This document shows positions 18,490 through 27,507 of a DNA stretch of 64,000 nucleotides, piece after piece. The stretch's first letter is position 1. Each line of letters begins with the position of its first letter. The translations under genes were made by a program, and so were the position numbers. Location: the NCBI RefSeq assembly GCF_935825525.1, contig NZ_CAKXZT010000190.1, positions 31,482-95,481 on the forward strand, given 5' to 3'. This DNA is from Mesorhizobium escarrei (GTDB lineage: Bacteria; Pseudomonadota; Alphaproteobacteria; Rhizobiales; Rhizobiaceae). The notes beneath the pieces were generated by a model. The model worked only from the letters and a program-made list of their open reading frames with translations, had not been told where the DNA came from and made no database searches.

Positions 18490-19188
18490 ATGGACCTCGT
18501 CGACACGATCAAAAAAACGTTCGTTCCGATCCATCGCGAAGGCTATCCGTTTATCGCCGCCTTCGCAGCGGTGACGCTTTTCCTCGGCTATTTTTCTTCG
18601 ATCCTGTTCTGGGTCTGCCTCATCCTGACGGCCTGGTGCGTCTATTTCTTCCGCGATCCTGAGCGCGTCACGCCGGTCGACGACCGGCTGGTGGTGAGCC
18701 CGGCCGACGGCATCATCACGGCGGTCGGTCCGGCAGTGCCACCGCGCGAACTTGGCCTTGGGGGCGGCGAGATGACCCGCATCTCGGTGTTCATGGACGT
18801 CTTCTCCTGTCATGTGAACCGGGCTCCGGTGCGCGGCCGCATCACAAGGATAGAGCATCGGCCTGGCCAGTTCCTCAACGCCGCACTCGACAAGGCGAGC
18901 GCCGACAACGAGCGCAACGGGCTGGTCATCGACAGCCCCAACGGCACGGTGGCTGCGGTGCAGATCGCCGGCCTCGTGGCGCGGCGCATCGTCTGCTGGG
19001 CCGAGACCGGCGGCACGATCGGCATCGGCGAGCGCTTCGGGCTGATCCGCTTCGGCTCGCGCGTCGATGTGTTCCTGCCGTCGACCGCAACACCGCGTGT
19101 CGCCGTCGGCCAGACCGCGGTTGGTGGTGAAACCATACTGGCCGAATTCGGCGGCATTGCCGCAACGCCGCTCGTGCGGGTGTCCTGA
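18490..19188 (+). CDS. psd: Phosphatidylserine decarboxylase (short type)
   Basis: 232 residues. Converts phosphatidylserine to phosphatidylethanolamine at the inner membrane. An N-terminal hydrophobic hairpin (FIAAFAAVTLFLGYF) is followed by the decarboxylase domain with VSPADGIIT and SVFMDVFSCHVNRAPV. Self-cleavage at Gly-Ser in RFGSR (near residue 190) makes the pyruvoyl group. The short archaeal-like PSD type is usual for Rhizobiales. pssA follows by three bases, forming a two-gene phosphatidylethanolamine operon. Confidence 0.95.
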   Translation: MDLVDTIKKTFVPIHREGYPFIAAFAAVTLFLGYFSSILFWVCLILTAWCVYFFRDPERVTPVDDRLVVSPADGIITAVGPAVPPRELGLGGGEMTRISVFMDVFSCHVNRAPVRGRITRIEHRPGQFLNAALDKASADNERNGLVIDSPNGTVAAVQIAGLVARRIVCWAETGGTIGIGERFGLIRFGSRVDVFLPSTATPRVAVGQTAVGGETILAEFGGIAATPLVRVS

Positions 19189-19191
19189 GCC

Positions 19192-20007
19192 GTGGGCGCG
19201 CCGTTCAAAAAATTCGAGGCGCATGGCAGCGGCGGCCCGCGCATCCGTGAAATTCCGATGCGCATGGTGCTGCCCAATCTGGTCACAGTGCTCGCCATCT
19301 GCGCCGGCCTCTCGGGCATCCGCTTCGGCTTCGAAGGCCGTTTCGAGCCGGCAGTGGTGATGGTGCTGCTGGCCGCCTTCCTCGACGGCATCGACGGCCG
19401 CCTGGCACGCATGCTGAAGGCGACGTCCAAATTCGGCGCGCAGATGGATTCGCTGGCCGACATCGTCAATTTCGGCGTAGCACCCGCGCTGGTGCTCTAT
19501 GCCTTCCTGCTCGACCAAGCCGGCTCGCCGGGCTGGATTGCGGCGCTCCTGTTCACCATCGCCTGCGGGCTGAGACTCGCTCGCTACAACGTGCTCGACG
19601 AAGAAACTGATCGCCCACAGTGGCAGACCGAGTATTTCGTCGGCGTGCCGGCGCCGGCGGGCGCCGTGCTGGTGATGCTGCCGCTTTATCTGTACTTCCT
19701 GCGGCTTGGCGTGGAGCCGTCCCGCCCTGCCGCCTTCATCGCCGCCGGTTTCACCGTTTTGGTAGCCTTCCTGCTGGTCAGCCGGCTGCCGGTCTATTCC
19801 GGAAAAAGCCTGAAAGTCCCGGGCGACAAGGTGCTGCCGATCATCCTCGGCGTCGTCCTCTACATCCTGCTGTTGATGACTTATCCCTGGTACACGCTGA
19901 CGGCGTCGGTTGCCGGCTATCTGCTCTTCCTGCCGCTCAGCATCCGCGCCTATTCAAAGCGCGCCAAGCGCGAAGGCGAGAAGGTGCCGCCTTCGGACTT
20001 CGGCTGA
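19192..20007 (+). CDS. pssA: Phosphatidylserine synthase (CDP-alcohol phosphatidyltransferase type)
   Basis: 271 residues with about eight membrane segments. The CDP-alcohol phosphatidyltransferase signature DG-x2-AR-x8-G-x3-D-x3-D is present (DGIDGRLAR, then KFGAQMDSLAD). Condenses CDP-diacylglycerol and serine; the product is the substrate of the preceding psd. Start is GTG at 19192, three bases after the psd stop and without a clear ribosome binding site, so translation is likely coupled. An internal ATG (MRMVLPNLVTV, codon 23) would keep the whole catalytic domain and remains an option. Confidence 0.95.
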   Translation: MGAPFKKFEAHGSGGPRIREIPMRMVLPNLVTVLAICAGLSGIRFGFEGRFEPAVVMVLLAAFLDGIDGRLARMLKATSKFGAQMDSLADIVNFGVAPALVLYAFLLDQAGSPGWIAALLFTIACGLRLARYNVLDEETDRPQWQTEYFVGVPAPAGAVLVMLPLYLYFLRLGVEPSRPAAFIAAGFTVLVAFLLVSRLPVYSGKSLKVPGDKVLPIILGVVLYILLLMTYPWYTLTASVAGYLLFLPLSIRAYSKRAKREGEKVPPSDFG

Positions 20008-20041
20008 CAGACCTGTCGCCTATTCCCTGATGGTCATCCCG

Positions 20042-20155
20042 AGCATTTTGCAGCCAAGTGGAATCACTTGGCGTCGCAGAAATGCGGCTAAAACGAATAG
20101 ATAGAGCGGGATGCCCCAGTTCAATTTGTTCAATTCGGACGCATCCCGCTCTAGC
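20042..20155. repeat. Composite interspersed repeat with two hairpins
   Basis: First a small hairpin, CCAAGTG/CACTTGG at 20054-20071, then a larger one with 13-bp perfect arms TAGAGCGGGATGC (20102-20114) and GCATCCCGCTCTA (20141-20153) around a 26-base AT-rich loop. I recall this order (GAGCATTTTG, CAGCCAAGTG, AGAGCGGGATGC) as a common rhizobial intergenic mosaic element. It follows pssA and may end that transcript. Confidence 0.8.
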
Positions 20156-20270
20156 GGGAACCTGCCGGCGTCTTGACCGTTCTGTCTCAGCGGGCGAGGC
20201 GAGCGACGTTGCGAACGCCTCGCTATCAGCCCTTGAAGCGGCTCAGGAGCTTAAAGAAGAGTGAGGAGAA

Positions 20271-20534
20271 ATGGCTGCCGTCCTTATTGGCGCGTTGCTC
20301 ATTGTCGCCGGCGTGGTGTATATGGCTGGCGCAGCCCTATGGCGTGGGCGGCTCAGCGATCCGGCGCCTGCTCGCGCGGCGCCGGATCGCTCGACGCCAA
20401 ACCTCGCAATGTCAGGCCCGACACTTGAGCCGCGGCGGCGCGGCCTCGGTTTCCTCGGCCTGTCGCAGAACTGGCCGGGCCTGCTGATGATGGCGGTCGG
20501 GTTCATCCTGCTGTTGTCGGTGGTGGTCCTCTAG
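20271..20534 (+). CDS. Small two-helix membrane protein
   Basis: 87 residues with a hydrophobic helix at each end (AAVLIGALLIVAGVVYMAG and LLMMAVGFILLLSVVVL) and a Pro/Arg-rich middle. A good ribosome binding site (GAGGAGA) precedes the ATG. No family recognised. It ends 3 bp from the convergent acyltransferase/ligase stop. Confidence 0.65.
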   Translation: MAAVLIGALLIVAGVVYMAGAALWRGRLSDPAPARAAPDRSTPNLAMSGPTLEPRRRGLGFLGLSQNWPGLLMMAVGFILLLSVVVL

Positions 20535-20537
20535 TCG

Positions 20538-22760
20538 CTAGGCCGCCGCGCTGAGTCCCAGTCGATCAATCGCCAGTTTGCGGGTCGAGACATAGTCGGT
20601 CTTGCCAGAACCCAGCACCGGGATTTCCTCGACCTTGACGATGTCGTTCGGCACCATCAGATCGGCGGCGCCGGCTTGTCTGCCGAATTTGCGCAATTCA
20701 TCGGGGTCGGCATCATCGGCGGTGGTGACCAGCACGATACGCTCGCCGCGGCGCTTGTCCGGCACCGCCACCACAGCGTGATGCTCTTCCGGCCATAGCG
20801 ACTGCACCAGCATCTCGACCGCGCCCAGCGACACCATCTCGCCGGCGATCTTGGCGAAGCGCTTGGCCCGGCCGCGAATGGTAATGAAGCCCTCGCGGTC
20901 GACAGAAACGATGTCGCCGGTATCGTGCCAGCCGTCGAGCGGCTGCAATTCCCCAGGCCGATCTGAGGTCATGTAGCCCATCATCAAATTCGGCCCCTTG
21001 AGCAATAACCGTCCGGCGCCGCTAATGCCCTCGACCGGCTCGAGCTTCATGCGCATGGCCGGCAACAGTCGCCCGACCGTGCCGTCGCGGCCGTGGATGG
21101 CGGTGTTGACGGCAACGACGGGCGATGCCTCGGTCAGCCCGAAGCCTTCGACGATCTCGGCCTGGAAGCGCTCCCGGTAGACGCGGCGCGTCTCCGGTTT
21201 CACCGCCTCCGCGCCGGCGACGATGAAGCGCAGGCTGGAGAAATCGCCGTCCTTGGCGGTGCGCGCATAGTTGGCGAGGAAGGTGTCGGTGCCGAACATG
21301 ACCGTCGGCCTTGCCTTGCGTGCGACCTCGGGGATCAGCTTGTAGTGCAGCGGCGAGGGGTAGAGGAACAGTTTCACGCCGGTGACCAGCGGCAGGATGG
21401 TGCCGCCGGTGAGCCCGAACGAGTGGAACACCGGCAGCACGTTGAGCAGGATGTCGGCCGGCGAGATGGTGATGCGGGACTCGGCCTGCATGGCGTTGAC
21501 GAGAAGATTTCTGTGCGACAGGACCACCGCCTTCGGCGTGCCTTCCGAGCCAGAGGTGAACAGGATCACTGCTGGCTTGGCCGCATTCTGCGGCTGCAGC
21601 GGCCAGCGCCACAGCAAGGCTGCAGCGAGCTTGTCCAGCACGGTTACGCTGGCCCGCACATCCTCCAGCCATAACAGCTTGGCGCCGCCCTCTTCCACCG
21701 CCGCGACGATGTCAGCGAGGTTGGCCTTGTCGATAAAGGCTCGCGACGAAACCACGGTGCGGATCTCGGCCGTGCGCACGGCGGCGGTGACGCTGGCCGG
21801 GCCCGCGGTGTAGTTGATCATCGCCGCCACCCGGCTCGCTGACAACAGGCCAACGAGCGACAGCACGACACCGTTAGCGTTGGGCAGCAGCACTCCAACC
21901 GCTTCATCCGGCGCCGTCACCGCCTCGAAGCGGCGGCCCAGCACCCGCGCGCCGATGAACAGCTTTCTGTAGTTCAGCGTGCCGCTGACCACGTCTTCGA
22001 CGATAGGATGCGAGGCTCCGACACCGTCGGCGGCGTCGCGTATGGCGAGGAACAGGCCGCGATTAGGATCGCTGCCGAAAAGCCGGGCTTCGGCGACACG
22101 GTCGAACAGCGCATTGGTGTTCGAGGACTGATCAGGATTTCGCGCTACCAGCTCGGCGATGGTCATTGGCTCCAGCACGCTGATCGACAGAAGAGGAAAC
22201 CATCGCCGCGGCGCCTTGTCCGCCGGCGTCAGCGATACCGGCAGAGTGCGCGCGCCGGCGACGAAGATCGGCACGATGCGGGCATCGGCCTGCATGGCGA
22301 TGCGGGTGACGGCGCGAAACAGGCGAAATGTCTTGATATCAGGCTCGACCGCATCCGGCAGATAGACGGCAAGGCGGCCCTTGCCCTTCAGCACCCGCAC
22401 CAGCCGGCGGCTGACGAAGACATGCTCGGCGTTGAAAGCGATGGTGCGGCCAAGCTCGCGCCATGGTTCGAGCCAGGGCGATCGCGCCGAGGCCTCATCG
22501 AGGATGTGCAGCGTGTCTTCCGGCAGCAGTGACAGCATCAGCGCCGGATCGAGACGCGACTGGTGCGAAATGACGTAGATGACCGGGGCGGCCGCGTCGC
22601 GGGCGATCTTGATGCGGCCGTCGGCAATCCGGTAGGCGAGCTTGAACGGCACATAGAGCAGCGCCTGCGTGAAGCGCAGGCCGAGGCGGAATTTTTCCAC
22701 CACGCCGATCAGCAGCCAGGCCGCGACGAGACCCGCAAGCAGCGCCAGTGTCAGGATCAT
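20538..22760 (-). CDS. Acyltransferase / AMP-dependent acyl ligase fusion (Aas-like)
   Basis: 740 residues in two parts. Residues ~25-230 look like a 1-acylglycerol-phosphate acyltransferase domain (VIYVISHQSRLDPALM in place of the HX4D motif: here H-Q-S-R-L-D), after a short N-terminal membrane segment. Residues ~260-740 are an adenylate-forming ligase: ILFTSGSEGTPKAVVLSHRN (P-loop), EGFGLTEASPV, and GWHDTGDIVSVD. The order resembles E. coli Aas, which re-acylates 2-acyl-glycerophosphoethanolamine using acyl-ACP. Given psd-pssA next door, lysophospholipid repair is a reasonable guess. Confidence 0.85.
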   Translation of the reverse strand: MILTLALLAGLVAAWLLIGVVEKFRLGLRFTQALLYVPFKLAYRIADGRIKIARDAAAPVIYVISHQSRLDPALMLSLLPEDTLHILDEASARSPWLEPWRELGRTIAFNAEHVFVSRRLVRVLKGKGRLAVYLPDAVEPDIKTFRLFRAVTRIAMQADARIVPIFVAGARTLPVSLTPADKAPRRWFPLLSISVLEPMTIAELVARNPDQSSNTNALFDRVAEARLFGSDPNRGLFLAIRDAADGVGASHPIVEDVVSGTLNYRKLFIGARVLGRRFEAVTAPDEAVGVLLPNANGVVLSLVGLLSASRVAAMINYTAGPASVTAAVRTAEIRTVVSSRAFIDKANLADIVAAVEEGGAKLLWLEDVRASVTVLDKLAAALLWRWPLQPQNAAKPAVILFTSGSEGTPKAVVLSHRNLLVNAMQAESRITISPADILLNVLPVFHSFGLTGGTILPLVTGVKLFLYPSPLHYKLIPEVARKARPTVMFGTDTFLANYARTAKDGDFSSLRFIVAGAEAVKPETRRVYRERFQAEIVEGFGLTEASPVVAVNTAIHGRDGTVGRLLPAMRMKLEPVEGISGAGRLLLKGPNLMMGYMTSDRPGELQPLDGWHDTGDIVSVDREGFITIRGRAKRFAKIAGEMVSLGAVEMLVQSLWPEEHHAVVAVPDKRRGERIVLVTTADDADPDELRKFGRQAGAADLMVPNDIVKVEEIPVLGSGKTDYVSTRKLAIDRLGLSAAA

Positions 22761-22964
22761 GCCGCGTCTCTCCCAACAGATTATAACCTCGCGGCTCTTC
22801 CTGACCGCTTCGATGAGAACCTAGACGAAGTGCGCTCAACGTCAATGCGGAGGTGCGGTACCTTCGCCTTACTGGCCCTGGCCGGCCATGAAAAAGTGCG
22901 GTGCCTATCTTTCCGTGTGGCAGAGAAAGCGCCTGCGGCATGAGCCTGGATTGATGGGGGCGGC

Positions 22965-23372
22965 TCACGCCGCCTTCAATCTCCCGCTGATGAAGCGGAA
23001 TTCCTGTGTCTTGCCACCATAGCCATAGGCGGCGGCCGGGACTTCATGCACGAAGGCATAGCTCTCCTCATGCACCTTGCCCAGCAGGCTGCCAAAGCCA
23101 AGGAAGAGCGCCTTAAGATAGGCGTCCAGCTCAAGCTTGGTGTTGGTGCCGTCGACCACCTTGATGTCGAGCCAGAAACTGTTGGCGCCATGCTCGGCCA
23201 GCGACTTGCCGCCGGCGAACCAGTGCTCGGGGTCATGATAGGAAATGGCCACCGCTGTGATCGTCGCATCCTTGCGAAGATGCGTGGCGGTCTGTTCGGT
23301 CACCTGCTTGGCGATAGCGGCGGACAAAGCGGCATCGGGCTTGCCTGTGACGCTGACATTGATGATCGGCAT
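22965..23372 (-). CDS. Tautomerase superfamily protein (4-oxalocrotonate tautomerase-like)
   Basis: 135 residues. Begins MPIINVSV, so Pro1 (after Met removal) is the expected catalytic base of the tautomerase/MIF superfamily. One domain of ~60 residues is followed by a second segment (FWLDIKVVDGTNTKLELDAYLKAL...), making a double-length protein. GGAGAG precedes the ATG. It is divergent from a LysR gene whose start is 111 bp away, so LysR control is likely. Substrate unknown. Confidence 0.85.
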   Translation of the reverse strand: MPIINVSVTGKPDAALSAAIAKQVTEQTATHLRKDATITAVAISYHDPEHWFAGGKSLAEHGANSFWLDIKVVDGTNTKLELDAYLKALFLGFGSLLGKVHEESYAFVHEVPAAAYGYGGKTQEFRFISGRLKAA

Positions 23373-23483
23373 AATTTTCTCTCCTCGGGTTACGCGGCGT
23401 CTCTTCGCCGTCAGAAATCTTCCATCGCTCTTGGGTTATGAAAATCGAATTGTTTTAAGGGAAAACTTTGATCCTATTGAATT

Positions 23484-24347
23484 ATGAAAATGCTCGACCC
23501 CGACCTCCTCAAAACCTTTCTCGCCTTCGTCGACGGCGGCTCGCTGGCGCAGGCGGCGTCATTTGTCGGGCGCTCGGCGTCGGCGGTGACCACGCAGATG
23601 CAGCGGCTTGAGGATATTGTCGGCGAACCACTTCTGGTGCCGCAGGGAAGAGGGCGCGTCCTGACGCCGGCGGGCGAAGACCTGGCCGGTCATGCGCGGC
23701 GCATCCTTGCTGTGCATCGCGAAGCGTGGCTGGCCCTCAAGGGCGTTCGAGCCGATGGGCGCGTGGCCATCGGCACGACACAGGATTTCGCCGACAGCGG
23801 CCACCCGGAGTTGCTCAGGGCCTTTGCCGCGAGCTATCCGCGCGTCAGGATCGAACTGCGCGTCGGCCGCTCCGCAGAATTGGCCGAGGCACTCCAAACC
23901 GGCATCCTCGATCTGATGGTCGCCATGCGACAGGCTCCGGCGCCGGACGAGATCGGCGTGCTCCGCGAGCCGATGATGTGGCTCTGTTCGCAAAGAGGCT
24001 TGGCCGCACGCCAGGACGAACTGCCGCTGGCGCTGCTCGATCCGCATTGCGGCTTTCGCGAAGCGGCGATCGCGGCACTCGACAGGGCAGGCCGCCGCTA
24101 CCGCATCGCCGCCGGCAGTGCCAGCCTGGCCGGGCTGCGCACGGCGGTGAATGCCGGCATTGCGCTGACGCTGCGGACGGCGCGCTTTGCCCATTCCGGC
24201 ATCGTCGAGGCACCCCGCGAATTTGGCCTGCCGCAGGTTCCGATCGCCGAGTTCGCCATTCGGCTGCGCCAGGATGCCGAGCCCCCGGCCCAGGATCTGG
24301 CTGCGCTGTTCAGCGGCAACCTTGCCTTGGCAAGCGCACCAAGCTGA
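23484..24347 (+). CDS. LysR family transcriptional regulator
   Basis: 287 residues. N-terminal winged helix-turn-helix (LLKTFLAFVDGGSLAQAASFVGRSASAVTTQMQRLE) and a C-terminal effector domain. Divergent from the tautomerase gene; the gap contains two TTATGAAAAT direct repeats (near 23435 and 23482) and AT-rich sequence that could hold the LysR box. It probably controls the tautomerase gene and itself. Confidence 0.92.
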   Translation: MKMLDPDLLKTFLAFVDGGSLAQAASFVGRSASAVTTQMQRLEDIVGEPLLVPQGRGRVLTPAGEDLAGHARRILAVHREAWLALKGVRADGRVAIGTTQDFADSGHPELLRAFAASYPRVRIELRVGRSAELAEALQTGILDLMVAMRQAPAPDEIGVLREPMMWLCSQRGLAARQDELPLALLDPHCGFREAAIAALDRAGRRYRIAAGSASLAGLRTAVNAGIALTLRTARFAHSGIVEAPREFGLPQVPIAEFAIRLRQDAEPPAQDLAALFSGNLALASAPS

Positions 24348-24353
24348 TTTCGC

Positions 24354-24382
24354 AAAAGAAAAAGCCGACCTTGCGATCGGCT
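24354..24382 (-). terminator. Intrinsic terminator (minus strand)
   Basis: Read on the minus strand: AGCCGA, eight-base loop, TCGGCT, then TTTTTCTTTT. Stem at 24363-24382, U-tract at 24354-24362. It lies beyond the EamA gene stop (24516) and also close to the end of the convergent LysR gene; only the minus strand has the T-run. Confidence 0.75.
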
Positions 24383-24515
24383 ATAGGTTAGACGGGCCGA
24401 GGGGTTTGGGGGACTTGGATGACCCGTCAAGCTAACAATGCCTGAACCTGTTGATGGTTCCATGACCCTGCTAATTTATTTGCACGGGCAAATTTATTTC
24501 AGCGGCAGATTTTTC

Positions 24516-25409
24516 TCAGGCAGAGCGCTGCCTGGCCGCTTGCCAGTCGCGCCCGGCATGGGCAAACACCGCGCACAGCACGATGGCGCCGCCGATCATG
24601 CTGGCGGCTGGCGGGATCTCGGCCAGGAACAGGAAAGCGAACAGGATCGCGAACGGTACTTCAGCGGAGCCCAGCAGGCCGGATTCGGCCGCCGGAATGA
24701 GCCGCGCGCCCTCCGTCCACAGAATAGAGGCCAGCGCGAACGACATGCCGAAGGCGACGAGCAGCATTGCGTCTCTGGCCGAGACCGCCAATGGATCGGT
24801 GACGAACCAACCGAGCACGAACAAAAGGAATGCCGACACCGCTCCGGCCCACACCACCGGCGTGTCGCGGAAAGCGCGCACCATGATCATGTAGAGAGCG
24901 CTGCCGATTGTCATCAGCAGCGCCAGCCCGTCGCCGAACAGATGGCCGGTGCCGAAGCCGGACCAGACCATGATCGCCACGCCGCTAAGCGACACGGCGG
25001 CGGCGGCAAGCGTCTGCAGCCGGAAGCGCTCACGAACCAGAATGAAGGCAAGCAGCGCGGTGACGAAGGGCGCAGTGGCGTAGATGATCGCAACATTGGC
25101 GACGAAGGTGAACTTAAACGCCGAGATGAAGGCGATGCTGGCTAGCGCGCCCTCGATCGCCAGTAGCCAGCCGCGCCAGCCGAGGCGCGGGCTTTCACGC
25201 CCCCCGGATTGGCGGCGCCGCCAAAGCACATAGAGGCTGATCAGGATCGAGCCGACGAAGCCGCGCCAACAGGTGATGGTCAGCGGATCGGCATGGATCG
25301 ACTTGGTCAATACGCCGGTGAGGCCGAACACCGCGGCCGACGCCGAAACCAGGATGATGCCAATGGTGCGCTCGGCAGCGGTGTCAGGCATGGTTAGGAA
25401 TCCCGTCAT
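24516..25409 (-). CDS. EamA/DMT-superfamily permease
   Basis: 297 residues, about ten hydrophobic segments in two EamA repeats (IGIILVSASAAVFGLTGVLTK ... CWRGFVGS; later SALYMIMVRAFR). Inner-membrane exporter of amino acids or metabolites, substrate unknown. Met7 (25391) is a possible alternative start. An intrinsic terminator follows at 24354-24382. Upstream is a 570-bp stretch without a clear gene. Confidence 0.88.
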   Translation of the reverse strand: MTGFLTMPDTAAERTIGIILVSASAAVFGLTGVLTKSIHADPLTITCWRGFVGSILISLYVLWRRRQSGGRESPRLGWRGWLLAIEGALASIAFISAFKFTFVANVAIIYATAPFVTALLAFILVRERFRLQTLAAAAVSLSGVAIMVWSGFGTGHLFGDGLALLMTIGSALYMIMVRAFRDTPVVWAGAVSAFLLFVLGWFVTDPLAVSARDAMLLVAFGMSFALASILWTEGARLIPAAESGLLGSAEVPFAILFAFLFLAEIPPAASMIGGAIVLCAVFAHAGRDWQAARQRSA

Positions 25410-25976
25410 GTCACCAGACTATGCTGCCTTGTCCTGACACCGTACTGTCAGCAGGGGTTGCCGTATCCTACAGCCGCTGCGGGAATGTTCGCTGCCGATG
25501 ATCAGCAGACCGGCCGCGACGATCGGGCCCACGGCGTACGCTACACGGCCAGAACCCTGCGCGGCGCTGCGCCAGCGACGAGCTTGCGTTGGGACAGGGC
25601 TGGCCCCGGTGATCGGCCACTTTTTCTGCTCATACGCCCCCGCGCGATACTGGACTTGGCGGCGTTGGCACCGACGAAGCGATCATCCTCTGCCCAGCCA
25701 ATCACAGCCCGCCAACGTGCGTCGCCCGGTACCCCGGCACTCCCGGCTACGAGGCCGTCGCCACCTGCCTGGCCTCACCCGAGGTGCGGGCTCGGACGGA
25801 CGGCGTCATCGCGTGCAGGCCCCAGGCCGCGTGAAAAGGCATCAGATCTAACGACGCAGCAACGTCTGGGCGGCTTGTCACTCCGATCCAAATGTCGTGA
25901 AATCAAGGTTTAGGCCGTACCGGTTCTATTCGAGTATCGTGACGAGCGATGAAAATGACCGCCGAAAAGGTTTGAC
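25410..25976. other. Gene-poor stretch between EamA and OsmC genes
   Basis: No intact gene recognised. Plus-strand frames are long but their translations are very rich in Arg/Pro/Ala and show no family pattern. The most coding-like piece is in a frame without a start codon (25613-25834). The last ~60 bases give the OsmC leader. Confidence 0.5.
25613..25834 (+). pseudogene. Possible decayed ORF fragment
   Basis: An open stretch of ~73 codons begins right after a TGA at 25610-25612 and ends with TGA. Its translation (for example DEAIILCPANHSPPTC, then TPGYEAVATCLASPEVRA) has balanced composition unlike the Arg-rich shadows around it, and three cysteines. There is no start codon in frame. It may be the 3' remnant of a lost gene; no family recognised. 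Weak call. Confidence 0.25.
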
Positions 25977-26483
25977 ATGGACGCCACCGGACTGAAGGCC
26001 ATGCAGGCGCCGCTCAAGAAGGCCTATCGCGACGACGCATCGCGCGCGCTGATCACGCTTCGGGCCAAGGGCTCGGTCGACGACCAGTCGATCGCCTGCA
26101 AGGTCGAGACCGGCAGGGCGCTCGCGGTTGCCGGGCTGCACCCGGCTACCGGCGGTTCCAGGCTCGAACTGTGCTCGGGCGACATGCTGCTGGAGGCGCT
26201 GGTCGCTTGCGCCGGCGTGACGCTGAAGGCAGTGGCGACGGCGCTGGAGTTCAAGCTCGGCGCCGCCACGGTGGAGGCCGAAGGCGATCTCGATTTTCGC
26301 GGCACGTTAGGTGTGGCAAGAGATGCGCCGGTCGGCTTTCGCGCCATCCGGCTGAATTTCGGCCTCGACACCGACGAGCCACAGGAGCGCGTCGACGCGT
26401 TGCTCAAGCTGACCGAACGCTATTGCGTGGTGTTTCAGACCATCAATACGAGTCCGGAACTGACGGTCAGCGCGCAGCGTTGA
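25977..26483 (+). CDS. OsmC family protein
   Basis: 168 residues. OsmC/Ohr fold: two conserved cysteines, one in LEALVACAGVTLKAVA (~Cys79) and one in ERYCVVFQTI (~Cys150), which form the peroxidatic pair in hydroperoxide-reducing members. The motif after the first Cys is AGVTLKA rather than the ACFS type of Ohr, so it fits the broader OsmC-like group. Cytosolic. AAAAGG lies upstream of the ATG. Confidence 0.88.
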   Translation: MDATGLKAMQAPLKKAYRDDASRALITLRAKGSVDDQSIACKVETGRALAVAGLHPATGGSRLELCSGDMLLEALVACAGVTLKAVATALEFKLGAATVEAEGDLDFRGTLGVARDAPVGFRAIRLNFGLDTDEPQERVDALLKLTERYCVVFQTINTSPELTVSAQR

Positions 26484-26495
26484 AACGCGCCCCGG

Positions 26496-26699
26496 CTACT
26501 CACTTTCGCCCTCGTCGGCGAACGGCGAGGCGCTCGGCACGCACTGCACCGACCAGCCGGCCGGCGTTGGCTGCTTCTGATATTCGGTGACGGCGAAGGC
26601 GCACTGTTCGCGAGTGTCGAACGTGCTGGGCAGCACCACCATGCCGCCTTGCGGGCCGGCAATCACCAGATACCAGACCAACGCTACGCTCGAAGCCAT
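26496..26699 (-). CDS. Small conserved hypothetical protein (67 aa)
   Basis: 67 residues beginning MASSVALVWYLVIAGPQGG, a hydrophobic N-terminus that is either a signal or single membrane helix, then a domain with two cysteines (REQCAFAVTEY, WSVQCVPS). GAGGAAA precedes the ATG. I take it as real because of the ribosome binding site and balanced composition. Function unknown. Ends 12 bp from the OsmC stop. Confidence 0.6.
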   Translation of the reverse strand: MASSVALVWYLVIAGPQGGMVVLPSTFDTREQCAFAVTEYQKQPTPAGWSVQCVPSASPFADEGESE

Positions 26700-26796
26700 G
26701 GAAATTTCCTCGCTGGGAGTCGGGTGATCCTATCAACTCCGGGCGATCGGCGAAAGCGCCGGGCGGTGGTCAGCAACCGCGGATGTTCAGAACAGC

Positions 26797-27426
26797 TCAG
26801 TTCACGGCAAAGCAATAGAACAGGCCGTCGCCGCCGGTGCTCCTCAGCGCCTCCTGGCTGCAGCCGCCGCGTGAAGCGTGCGAGGAATTCCACGATTTGG
26901 CGGCGGCCGAATCGTCGAGACCGGTGCGGTCGTGATGGCCCGTCATTGCCGCACCTTCCGCTCCGCTGAGCGTCCAGTCACCGCAGGTCTGGTCGGCAAT
27001 TTTCGTGCCGTCGGGCTGGGAGCCGGTCAGCACGTCGTGCCGGTTGGGCTTGTCGCCGCGGCCGTTGACCACTTCGCCCTTTTCGTCGAGCGCCGTTTGC
27101 TTGGTGATGGCATTGGCATCGCTATGCAGCGAAGCGACATCGTCGGCGATCTTGACGCCCTTGGCGTTGAACCACGGCCCCTTACCAATGCGATCGCGCG
27201 CATCGGTGTCGCTGGTCGAGAGATAGGCGCGCCATGTCTTGCCCGCAACGCCCGCGGCTTCAGCCAACGAGGCGCAATGCGCATCGGCGCCCGCGAGGCC
27301 GCCGAGATCGGCGCCCTTGCCCGAGCCGACGCTGGTGACGAAGAAGCTCATCGTAGCATCCTGCGAGGATGCGACGCCGATGGCTGCCAGCGATGCAGCG
27401 GCAGTGACGAGAAGCAGTCTGCGCAT
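26797..27426 (-). CDS. Secreted lectin-like protein (endostatin/C-type lectin-like fold)
   Basis: 209 residues from the ATG at 27426, which has GGAGGACCACC before it. Signal peptide MRRLLLVTAAASLAAIGVASS. The mature part matches bacterial secreted proteins with an endostatin-like/DUF1554-type fold: TSVGSGKGADLGGLAGADAHC, then TWRAYLST, later CGDWTLSG and WNSSHASRGGCS with cysteines in pairs. Some rhizobial homologues are labelled lectin. A role in surface adhesion or carbohydrate binding is a guess. Confidence 0.75.
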   Translation of the reverse strand: MRRLLLVTAAASLAAIGVASSQDATMSFFVTSVGSGKGADLGGLAGADAHCASLAEAAGVAGKTWRAYLSTSDTDARDRIGKGPWFNAKGVKIADDVASLHSDANAITKQTALDEKGEVVNGRGDKPNRHDVLTGSQPDGTKIADQTCGDWTLSGAEGAAMTGHHDRTGLDDSAAAKSWNSSHASRGGCSQEALRSTGGDGLFYCFAVN

Positions 27427-27507
27427 GGTGGTCCTCCGTTTCGGAAAATCTGGCATTCCAATAACGTCCGCGGCGGCGCAATTCTTCCGTCGAAATGCGT
27501 GATGCGT

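Noticed and set aside
23373..23483. A sigma-54 promoter between tautomerase and LysR genes
   Set aside because: No GG-N10-GC element at proper spacing; the site is better explained by a LysR box.
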